From assembly GCA_963922205.1 (NCBI GenBank), contig CAWUHX010000387.1, positions 1-64,000 of the forward strand: a stretch of DNA of 64,000 bases. The letters run 5' to 3'. Shown here in pieces: positions 36,401 to 47,300 of this stretch. Under the pieces are notes generated by a model, which saw only the letters and a program-made list of their open reading frames with translations, was not told the DNA's origin and did no database searches. The position numbers were made by a program, and so were the translations under genes. Position 1 is the stretch's first letter. Each line of letters opens with the position of its first letter. The stretch is from Romanomermis culicivorax. Lineage: Eukaryota > Nematoda > Enoplea > Mermithida > Mermithidae.

Positions 36401-39400
36401 TTCAATTGAAAAAAATCGGAAAAAAATTTTAAATCAGAAAAGGAAGTAGTACCGCATAGCTTACACGTCATCCTTTCAAAATACCAATTTTCGCTGTTAT
36501 TGAGATAATTCTGAGAACGAAAGGGCTTTCGCTTGTAATCATTCTTTTTTCACTTTTAAGGCATGAAGTACCGAAGTTCCTCAGATATTCGCATTCTCAG
36601 TGGAGTACAGTAAGCACCGTGAGTGGCATTCATACTTCCGCAATGATACAAATCAGTTTTGACGAACGTCAGAACGCAAGCCGTGTGCTCAAAATAAGCA
36701 AGATCGGGAAGAATAACTTCATGGCCGAATCAATTTCGGTAAATGAATTCGGTCCTATAAGATTTCATTTTCTAATATTTACAGTTTGCAGTCATTTTTA
36801 GGTATCATATATCAGATATCGTTATACAGACATATTATTAATAGAATCAACATGATTGCTCCAAATGAAATTCGTTTTGTCGATTCACATATACAGTTGA
36901 TCCCTGATCTTACATATTAATCACGTCTAAGCTGAGAACTTACCTGATTACCTGCCTCGATTTTCTCACGTAATGGTAACACAATGCCCTCCACCAAACT
37001 ATAGGATCAGCAGCTTTCAATTGGGCGAGATAATCTTCTAGAAAGTTCATATCAGCCTACAAAAAAGACCGCATGACGTTTCAACTTTCAGGGCCAAAGC
37101 AAACTCCTACTTTGGGCACCGTATCCATGCCGTTTTTGCAGTGCCAACATTCCATTATGTAAACGATGTACAACATAACGACAAAAGCAACTGGTATGAA
37201 ATTATATCCCTGTTGGCAGGGTCCTTTCAAGCTGCAAAAAACGGAATGGCAGTTGATAAAACTGAAAAGTTCAAGAATGAAAAATATCACTAGAGTAAAT
37301 CTGACTTAAATGGATTTGAAGACCTACAGTATCTTTGTTAAGATGATTGTAAATCATTAAACTGAAAAGCAAATACCGTCAAATAGTTGTATTCTTGTGC
37401 TAAACCGCGCATTCTATGAAACTCAAAATTTGTGTCTAAACATTTTATCGTCCAACAAAATCCCCGACAGTTCCAAATTTGCTAGCACCTCATAAAAACA
37501 AACCGTAGCTTTGATTTCCACATTAGAATGATAAATAATACCAGAATCAGAACTCTAAATTACTCAATAACTATGTTGATAGCAGAACTCAGTGATAAAC
37601 TATTGGGTGTCGTAGAAAAGTGCAATGAAACATGAATCGTGAGGATAAATTTGTCGAAAAACGTATCAGCAAACCTGTTCAAATGTTCAAATCGGAGCAT
37701 ATATTTGCGGACATTGATATAACTTTGGTATCTGATTTGGCAAAAAGCGATGCTGGCAAGGCACAATAAAACGATGAATGTCAACGAAAAACATTTCCAA
37801 TGGAAATTTTTCTTCAAACAATAGGCTAACGAACGCCGAATCGGCTTTTGCTGAAAGGAATTAATTTTTTCTCTTCAACATAAATTCAAATCTCAGAAAA
37901 GCTACCGGTTACATAGATGTGATGTCAGGTCAGAGCTGGACGTTACTTGTTACCGATATAATCTTAATTCATGGATCCATGTTTCATTTTTCCAGATTGA
38001 GTCATTTTCCATGTTAGCTGAATTATCAAAATCACAAAATCAGTACCAAACTATAAATGAATTTTAAATTGAACATTTCGAAACTTTTTGGACTATTAAA
38101 TTTGGTTGAGTTCGTATTATTGATTCACAAAAAACTTACAGATCATAAAAATCAACGAAGTACGAAAAATTAGCTTATGCCGAACTTTCAAACCATTTTC
38201 ATGACATTCTATTATATCTATGAAATACATTTATTCCATTCCCGAATGGATTGAGATTCTCTCTAACATCCTCTAGAATAAGGCACAATGAGATCTCAGG
38301 AAAGCTTTGGTTCCGAAATCATAGCCACAGTAAGGGAAATTAGCATGCACTACTGTGATTCGCATATTTCATCCAGTTCCATGAGTGACTGCTTATTTAT
38401 ACCAACGCAGGATTTAATCACCGCACGAATGATCATCGTCCAACATTGAAAATAAAGCCTTTCGCACACAGGCCTGGAACACTTCAAAATCTGACAGTTC
38501 AAGTAATTCAAAAGTCTTATATACTCCATTCATTTTGATATAATCTATGATCCTATTGTGGTAAGTTCGATACAGAAAAAATTGGTAGGCTTACTATTGT
38601 AATCGAGGAAAAAGATTTTCGCCAACTGAAAATTTCTTTCAGTAACGTGGTTAAGTGGCCAAAATTTCTCCAGTGGCACTCAGATATCAACGCAGTTCTG
38701 TCCAAATCAGAAGACAAGCGCCATATTTTTCAATGATTTTGGCCTTTCCCAGTCTCGTGAAGAACTTTGGGTTTTTTCTACAGTATAAAGTATTTTATTG
38801 GGTGATGATTGCGTACCAAATTGATCCAACTTTTTTGGTTTTCGCCGCGTCTGTCATTTCAAATTAAATGGGTCATAGTACTCACATTTCCAGTGATCTA
38901 GAAACATTTTTTGTAGATGAATCAGGTCATGCTAGTTAAATTTTCTACATTGTGACCAGCTTATTATGGCCCAGAAGCGATTGTTTCGTCCACTTGTGCA
39001 TTCAAGTTGCAATACTCGATTTGCCTTCGAACTCATGAACTTATGAACTAATTGTATTACGTCTTGTAAATATAAAAACGACAAGAAGATACTCCACTCA
39101 ATCCCAAATGAGTCTCTGGTAAAAAATTCCAAAGAAACTCATAAGCACGAGATGACATTGCATAACAGGCCGAGATTTTCTTTTTTCAAGCTTTAGTGCT
39201 AACTACTACAGTCTACCTTTGAATAAAGGTGGACGCATGTGCAGGTTGTTTGTTATAATTCGTATGAACTTTTTTCTCTTTTCGAGGTTAATTATGAAAA
39301 AATTGACTATAGAAAATGTCAAATTGAGGCTGTCAAAGCACTTCCAGGTAATAAAAAATATTTTTGTTCAAAGTGCGGTTGCCGGATTTTGCTAAGCTAA

Positions 39401-40580
39401 ATTTCTCTATATCTAGAATTGTGAGGTTCGAAAGTAGGAATTGACTTATTAAATTTTTTACCGTGAATGTATTTTTTCCCTGAAATATGAATTTTCGCAT
39501 TTTTGCTATACGATATACATTTAAGACGTACTTGTTTTATCCTCCATAGTGCTATCAAATCAAAAGGTGATTATCAAAAAACTTCGCTTGATGCGCAGTT
39601 CATACCGGGCTTCTCCATAATAGACGAGCCAAAAGTTTACGTTACTGCGAAATTTCGTGAAGTTCGCGAACCTTGCCTATATTTTATGGCTTTTCACCGG
39701 AAATGAACTTTTTCAGCACATGTGATAGACTTCTCTACAGGTTTTAAGGATAGTCTGTATTCTTCGTCGGATTGGAGACGTTCAAATTTCTGAATATCCG
39801 TCAAATCCTACTATTCCTCTGCCTATAGTGGATTATCGCATACAACAGAATGAGGTGACATCGTGATACGCATTGATTTGTTTTTTTTATAAATTGTGTT
39901 TAAATTAAAAAACTTATTGGAATTCACAGTGTCATCAGAATCGTTTACACAGAGCTTTTACTGTAGAATTCTGTACTAAAAAAATTGCAAAAATGCAAAA
40001 AGGGAGTTGATAGTGTTGCACAATTTTTGATATGAGAAACATAGATTAGTGGAAAATCGCAAAAAATATGAAATAATTCATTCATTATTCGGAAGCATTC
40101 CAAGGGAAGCAGTTCATAGCATTCATTAATTATCCCTAGCAGAATTATTCAGGGCTTCGTATCGATAGTTGTTGAACTTTGAACTAAGCATGTGAAAATC
40201 TCCGAGGACTCAGTATGTGGCCGGGATTAGACACATTTCTTCTTATGTATTACATTTATTGCCGAACTTCGTTCTCATTGAATTACAGTACAAAAATCGA
40301 ACAGTAAAGCGAACAAACACTGACAAAAAGTTGTAAGCTGTATTAAAGTACAGTCGAATTACTAGTACCCTGGCGTTAAATTCGCTCATTTTTCTCACCA
40401 ATATCTTCGATTTCAAAAAAATGGCAGGATTTTAATTTTTCGAATTTCAAGTGAAAACTCAGACAGTTACGTAGTTTAGATAAACTCTTCTACTGCACAC
40501 AAATTTATTCCACGCACGCGTCAGTCGATAACGATATTTACTTCTTCCAAATAAAGTTCCGCCGCTCTAGTCCTCGCCAT
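30451..40580 (-). CDS. TMEM151: TMEM151-family transmembrane protein, seven exons
   Basis: Exons on the minus strand are 40542-40580, 37675-37850, 37111-37231, 36944-37056, 34573-35233, 32714-32949 and 30451-30865. All junctions are GT/AG and all phases match, giving 586 residues ending in TGA. The short first exon MARTRAAELYLEE joins QKPIRRSLAYC, matching the family N-terminal pattern. Membrane segments are CFSLTFIVLLCLASIAFC (exon 2), YNFIPVAFVVMLYIVYIMEC (exon 3) and WCFWLLSILLLSWPLRIL (exon 5). Family landmarks are DPIVWWRALCYHYVRKSRQV, QVYYERVNTH, FFQENEQRDDYMEV and YHVTKLFGTNYL. Exons 6-7 form a low-complexity cytoplasmic tail with the PPPSYDAAL (PPxY) motif that WW-domain ligases bind. 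The family's biochemical role is not known to me. The weakest links are the 13-codon first exon and the unusual GTTTGC donor of exon 2. Introns carry MITE copies. Confidence 0.86.
31320..31532. mobile_element. Family A MITE downstream of exon 6 of the TMEM151 gene
   Basis: It starts CTATAGTCTTTTTTATCAAA and ends GCATTTCAAGAAAAATGAAC with TGTAG. The inner word AAATAGTACTTGCTTCC is shared. It lies in the last intron of the TMEM151 gene. Confidence 0.65.
34365..34520 (-). repeat. Family B repeat end (reverse orientation)
   Basis: ATTTTAAAATGATCGATGCA here is the reverse complement of the family B right end seen at 12264 and 14538. A TTACTGTAATGAATT word follows. Partial copy in intron 5 of the TMEM151 gene. 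Confidence 0.45.
38585..38870 (+). repeat. Family B dispersed repeat in TMEM151 intron 1
   Basis: It shares TTACTATTGTAATC, GTGGTTAAGTGGCCAAAATT, TTTTTCTACAGTATAAAG and TTTCAAATTAAATGGG with 13750-14030. The open frame at 38655-38867 is an accident of the repeat. Confidence 0.65.
39885..40119 (+). repeat. Family A MITE copy (degenerate) in TMEM151 intron 1
   Basis: It contains GTGTCATCAGAATCGTTTAC, CTTTTACTGTAGAATTC and a decayed right end GGAAGCATTCCAAGG. Confidence 0.5.
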
Positions 40581-41259
40581 CTTCCACCAATTAGCGACTA
40601 ATTAGAATATAAGTTCCTTAAAATTAGCATATCAAATGAAGCTACTCACGCTTAGGAAAAAAGACTCTTCATCCTAAAGTATATCCTTCTCATCCGCTGT
40701 CCGATCCGAAAAATCGACTAGCAAACTTATAGGCTGGGCTTATACTCCCGAGGGGAGTCTTTTGCGGATCTTCTTCGATGTTAGTGTATGAGTTACGACG
40801 ACTCTATATATGGCCACTATTTTTTCGTGAAGAAGCTTTTCATGGCCAATAGATTGCTTTCCTAGTGGCGCAGTTTTTGGTATACTACACTATGTACCTA
40901 CCGTAATTGGTATCGATCCGCTTTTTGCCTCTCTGGATGCCTATATTTTGGGCTAATCACAGCTTTCAGTTTGTATGGACGAGGACTTTTTTATGCAAAT
41001 GAGGCTTCTCGGTCATACAGTTTATGATATGGAAGATGATCATCTCGTAGTCAGTGACTTTTTTAGTTGGTTGATCATTGTGTTTCTAAAAGACAAATGA
41101 GTTATAAAAAAGGATAAATACTGTGCATAGTTTGTAACAACATGGCAGAGGAAAATTTTCGGGAATAGATGGCGTACACAAATTTTTGAGCTGATATATT
41201 ACTGTGAAAAATTGATTGGACAACATAAAATGGAAGGAAGATAAAATAACCAAAATTTG

Positions 41260-43215
41260 CAAAAACTAACTACAGCCTTTTGTCGTGAAGCGCTTCCAAA
41301 AAAAGCCTGGATTGGAAGCAAGTATGATTCGCTATTTTAACAATTTTCTGCTAACTGTGTGTCACATAGGACGAGAAATTTGTTAAAAACGATTTGAACG
41401 GCAATCTTGATTTTTTGATTTTTTAATTTAAAAGTAGTTGATAAAAACACACTATACAATAACTGATCTGTTACCGAAAATTCTTGTTTACTTCATTTCG
41501 ATTTTCGAAAGGCAATCAAATGTTTTTTTGGTAATAAGAATGGTTGCAGCTTTCTCATTTACACTGAGCATCTTCAAGAAATTTTCTATCAAGTTTTACG
41601 GCCTAGATGTAAAAAATGATTGATTTATTTACTGATGCACTTACCTTCTTCGGTATTCTGTTTTTTCTAGAACGTTCGTTTATTGAAACTCCAAAATTAG
41701 TACTATAGCCTGTTTTTCTTGGAATGGTTCCAGATCATAAAACTTTAAAGCAAAATGCGGTTTCATATTTTATCATTTTCTGCTATAAATGTTCCACATA
41801 GGACCAGAAACTTGTAACTCAACCAAATTTTAATATTTTTTTTTTCAGTGAAAATTCCACACCAACTGCCTTGTGTAAAGAACTCCTAATTTTTGTCATT
41901 TTTTAATCTAAATATCATTTTGTTTATAAAAAAAACAAGCTATATCCTCAGGATCGTCCGCATAAGAATTCTACTGTAGGGCAGGTGGTTCACAGGCTAA
42001 TAGATTTTCAGTTCCATGTTATAAAATAAGCATCATGTAATAATAAATCCAACCTTCTTCTAATGATATCTTCAACACTTTATCTAATTTAAATATTTTT
42101 TATTCATTGAAAAAATAAAAGACTCAACATATTATCGTCAAATAAAATTTAAAAAAATAACTACATTAGATAATCAAAAAGCCTTTAATTTTATAGTAAT
42201 CAAAGGCAGACATAAAAAAATATTAAATTTTTTTATATTAATTTTTTGTACGGTTTTATTAATACTAAATTATAAATCATAAAATTAATGAATTACTTAT
42301 AACTACTATTGACTCTTTTCTTCTATGCTTAAATTTTTAAAATTTTTCTTTTGGAAAAATAATAAAAATCTATATTGTTAGATAGGTAAATATTTCATTA
42401 ATTTTCATGAGAAGTTATTTGTTTTAATTTTCTGCTCAATTTCACTAATTTTTTTTGGTTGTGGTTAAGCAGAGTGTCAAAAACTATAAAATAGTACTTG
42501 CTTCGCTGTTACTTTATTGAAAAGTATTTCAGGAAAAGCAAACCATAGGATATACGACAATATTGAGCTGCAACCTCCCTGTTGATTACCAGTTATTCTG
42601 ACTTTAGTACCTCTTTTTCGCATAAGCCTCGAAATGCGGAAAGATGCTCACACAAATAATAAACCTGCACCATATAGGCCAAATAACTATTACCCCAACT
42701 TGACTGTTACAATCAGGGCTGTAATTTGAGAATAAAGTACGAGTATATTGGCATACGGAAAATGTCTGCCCTCAAATAAAAACTTACACTCGAATTAAAT
42801 TTCTATTCTCATCGGGAAACATCGTTTTGAAATTGCAAGAAAAAAGACTTTGTCAAGCCGTATCAAACGGTTTTCGTTTTCCAATTGTAAATCTTAGCTA
42901 GCAGCTCCTGGGAGAAATGAGTGAATGAGAATTTTTAAGTTTTCGTTTGTCGCTTTCTATAACTTCACTGACAGATGACAAATAGTCGTCGCGAGGAATA
43001 ATTTGGAGTCAAATTTTTGCAGTGCATCTCCTGCGAAAAAAAATTTTGAAGTCAGTTGCGGCTCAATCCCATGAATTATCAGAAAATCGTAAAAACACCA
43101 AATAGTACTTAGCTAATGCAACTCTAACCACTGTGCCGTTTCAGCCACTAAATAATCCATACAATAACTTGTTTGAGCATTGCATAAAAGACTGGAAGGC
43201 ATAACCACCATGGGT
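41260..43215. other. No gene; several partial family A repeats
   Basis: Reverse-oriented family A ends are seen near 41272-41370 and 41700-41880 (CTATAGCCTGTTTTTCTTGG, CACATAGGAC), and a forward right end at 42480-42555. The segment 42080-42460 is extremely AT-rich. No ORF is supportable. Confidence 0.4.
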
Positions 43216-43557
43216 CGGTTTCATCAAAGAGACTTAAGCTCTAGATGAGCTTTAGCTTAGGCTGTAGCTTAAATCTATATGTTATACCGTTGCCGTTAAG
43301 CTGCAGCTCAGCTGTAGCTCAACTCGTGCACACAAAACATATCGAGAAAGTAAAGCTGCAGCTGAACTGTAGCTTAACTCTGTATGTTATAACATTGTCG
43401 TTAATGTGCAGCTCAGCTGCAGCCTAACCTTCCCGATATCTTTTGTGTGTATAAATTAAGCTACAGCTGAGCTGCAGCTTGATGGTATAACATATAGAGT
43501 TAAGCTACAGCTTAAACTGCAGCTCAGCCGGAACTTGAGTCCCTTCGATGAAACCGT
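43216..43557. mobile_element. Foldback MITE with AGCTGCAGCT-rich arms
   Basis: The two arms, of about 165 bp each, are near reverse complements. The ends are CGGTTTCATCAAAGAGACTT and AAGTCTCTTTGATGAAACCG-like (GAGTCCCTTCGATGAAACCG). Inside are repeated AGCTGCAGCTCAGCTGTAGC words and ATATGTTATA(C/A)C spacers. The almost complete hairpin leaves a very small loop near 43385. Confidence 0.7.
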
Positions 43558-44363
43558 CTACAGATTTTTTGATGATTCGTGGAGCTTTTTATTGGTTAAG
43601 GCCATACACGTACAGCATAGAAATTTTGAGGGAGAATCAGAACCAAATTTTTTTAAAAAGTCATTGGAAGTCAGTCAAAATTGGTCAGAATTCCTTAAAA
43701 CTTCGTTATTATACGTTTCTCAGTGTGTAATTTCAGTTAGAAAAAAATTGAACTTATTTTCCTGATAATTTCAACATGTGATCAAGTCTCCAAAGAGCAC
43801 TTAACTGTTTTCAAATTAGACTTATTTTTTGCTTAATATATTAGTTTGCAAATTTATTTGAAAAGAATTTACTCCCACATTTCTTGGTATAGAAATCGAA
43901 AAAAATTAAAGTCTGAGGGTCATCCTATGTTTTGTCCGGGGTCAGGAATTCTCACTATACGCTCATTTAAATCAGGGTAAACGACTGTCTCAAAATCGTT
44001 CACCTTGGAAACTTTAATTTGTAACATTCTTGTAAAGGGTCTTTGACAAAAGATTCTATAGAAAGCTGTGAAATTATGCAATTGTACTTGCTTGTCGTTT
44101 TTATTGCTTTAGAAGCATTTTAAGAAAAACGGATTATAGATAAGCTACGTGAAAACCAAATCCTTAGGAGTCCACAGAAAATTTAACCAAGCTGTTTCTT
44201 CGACAGTCGAATAATACTCAATTCATTTCAAAGAGAGCTTAATTAAAAATTCTATGAAATGTTACACCCGCAAGGTTTACACAAAAAGGAAACGGTTTAC
44301 AATTTACATTTTATACTCACTCAGACTAACTTTCATGCTCCATTTCTTGTTTGATTAACTATT

Positions 44364-47300
44364 ATGACTTCAAAAAGCGACGAACTGACGAAAAAAGCGT
44401 CGACGACAAAGAATATGGGCGACAAAACGACAAAAAGAAAGAGCCATTCCAAAAAGATGAATAAATCTGTCGAAAAAACGGCCAAAAGTGGCGGAAAAGA
44501 GAAGAAAAGCGGTGACGGCGGCCGTGGCGCAGACGACACCAGAAAAGTTTCTAACGATTCGGTGACAAAAAATGAAAAAATTTCTATTAAACAATCGAAG
44601 GGTAAAAGCTTATCCGTCTTATCAAGTAATTCTTACAGATTTGAGATCAGAAATTTCAGCGAAAAAATCAGATTTGATGCCAGCAAGACATTTCCCGAAT
44701 TTCGGAAACCGTACTGCAGCCATTTTGAGTTTTTTCGTCGACTGTAACCATTTTGAGGAAACTGTCCCTTTCACTAATTCGTAATACGATTCTAAATATA
44801 TTTTAGTTGTCATACATATGTAATCAGGTTAAAAGTTCGATCTCCGATTAAAGCTGCACTTTATGGCCTATGGATTTCTAAGTTTTTTACGTGTGGGTTG
44901 CATGGATTATACACACTAGGCTTAAGCTTAGCCTTGTGCTTAGGCTTAGGCTCAGGCTTTTATACATACGTGTAAAAAACTTGGAAAAACTTAGGCCATA
45001 AAGTGCATAAGTACCGAATTCTGGGCATGCTACAGTAATGCAATAATTTTAAGTGAGCTGTCACAAAGGCCCTGTTATACTTCACCGCGCGGCGCCGCGC
45101 GGCGCCGGGTGTTCTATCCATACTAAAAAGCGGCGCCGTGCGGTACCGCGCGATACTACCTTTGGAGTATGAATAGGTTTTTGTAATTTTTGCGGCGCCG
45201 CGGGGCGCCGCCATCAAGTTTCAACTGAAACGAAATTTTCGAACAAGCTGTGGGTTATAAAGTTGCAGCATACTGTTGTTGTAACATATTGTTGCATACT
45301 GTGACATCTATACATGTAGTTAAATCATATTTTTCACTTGAATGGGGAATTCTGACACTTGTCAAATTATTTTACCAAATTTATTGCTTAATTTTCAATG
45401 AAGATTTACTAAGAAGTTGATCATTTAATCTGCAATGAAGACATTAATGAGTAAAAATTATGAATATGCAAAGTAGGTGTAAACACATGTTCCTACAGCA
45501 AGTGTATTCGCACATTTTGATTGCGTCTTTATTCCCCCAACGTCTCTTTTCCGCAAATATCCCGATTGCCCGAAAGTCCATGTTCCCTGTAGGTCCCGAT
45601 TCCCCGAATAATGAATAAATTTCCTATTTCCTCGAAAAATGCATCAGTCCTTATTCCCTGAACGTCCCGATTTCTCGAATACTAGGGAAAGGATTGATCT
45701 ACTTTGAATCTGGGTCCTAAACACCAGGTCCGACCGGACCCAGATCAGATCTGGATCCTGTAGATAGCACATATGTGAATGAATAATTGTGTATATATAT
45801 TCAATTTTTCAAAATCAAGTTGATATTTCTTAGCAGTTCAAGGGCTATTAATCGTTGGAATGAGATGCAAATTGAAGCAAGAGCCCAAAATCTTTAGATT
45901 AGGCTTTTTGCAAGCTTCTATTTGCACCATGCAGGAATGATTGATTTCATTTTTGTTTTGCGCTTTTTATTTTTCGGTTTTTTCGATTTTTTTCGTTTTT
46001 TTCATCTTTTTCGCATTTTTTGTATTTCACATTTGTCGAGACGAGCAATACGCATTTTTTGACAAGAGCAAAATCCAAAAGTAAAAAAGCGGCGCCGTTG
46101 CTTGTTAGTATGAATAGAAAAAGCCACGGCGAAGTATGACTCTCTACCAAAGATCGAGGCACGTCTTTTTGGGTGATATTTTGGTTTAAATTTCCACGAT
46201 ATCTTTCGAAGTCAAATTTGCAATATTTGACTGAAAAGTTATAAAAAAACCTGGTAAATGACAAATTTCATCAGAGTGCCTTATAGTGCCGAAAAATCTC
46301 TAATGCTCGATAGCTGTCAAAATCCCCTTTTCCTAGTTTATCTGTATATTTCATCTGAGTTCCGAGGCAGGCCACAATTTTTTTTGATCCGTGAAGTCCA
46401 CTCCAGTTAGCCATACATGCAACACTTCTTAGAACTTCCTGGATTGAAAAATTTCTTCTTGTCTGACGAAGATTCACTAGCCGATCAAAGTTAAAGCTCA
46501 TCGTGTGTTTGGAGAAGTTACAGTTTTACTTCGGCGCTCATCTTGTCTTAAGTGAGACTGCACCCATCTTACTTCGGCGCCCATTGTTTGGTAGTGATCT
46601 TTCTTGGATTTGTATTACTCTGGCGCTTATCTCACTTTGGCGCCACATCTTTATGTACTTTACTATTTCAACACTATTCTAATTATTTGGTCAAGTATAA
46701 GGCGATTACCATCACATAACTTTATTGTCATACTGATTTAAATACAACTTTATGACTATCCTAATAAAAACTTGATATATCGTAAGTAAAGCTCAATTTA
46801 AAAGAAAACAGCAGCAAAATTTTTTGCATTTTCTAGACCGCCACGACGTTATAGAAAATCATACTTGGCTCAGGCTTAGGCTTAAACTTTGACTTAGGCT
46901 TAGACTTAGACTATTCAGGGTGGCCTAGGTGATTTATAGCCATTATGATATTGTAAAACTGCGCGTATAATTTCCATAGATGAATACACAGATGAGAACG
47001 CACACCAGGACATACTCGGCGCCGAAGCGAGACGTGCGCCAAAGTAAAAGAACAGCTTAGGCGCTAATGTGACGCAAGGTGCCTAAGGGAGACAGGCGTT
47101 GGAGAATAACTCAAATTTTCGGTTTTAAATTTGGAAAAATTATCGAAAATTATCAGTTCTGATTTTATGAAAATGAGTATATTAAAGGCGCCAGAAAAAA
47201 TCATTTTCAACTATTTTTCCTCTGCAAACGATCATTTCCACCCTATGGCCAGCGTACTGTTGGATAGCCTGTGAGGAATATGAGTTCATTATTACGCATT

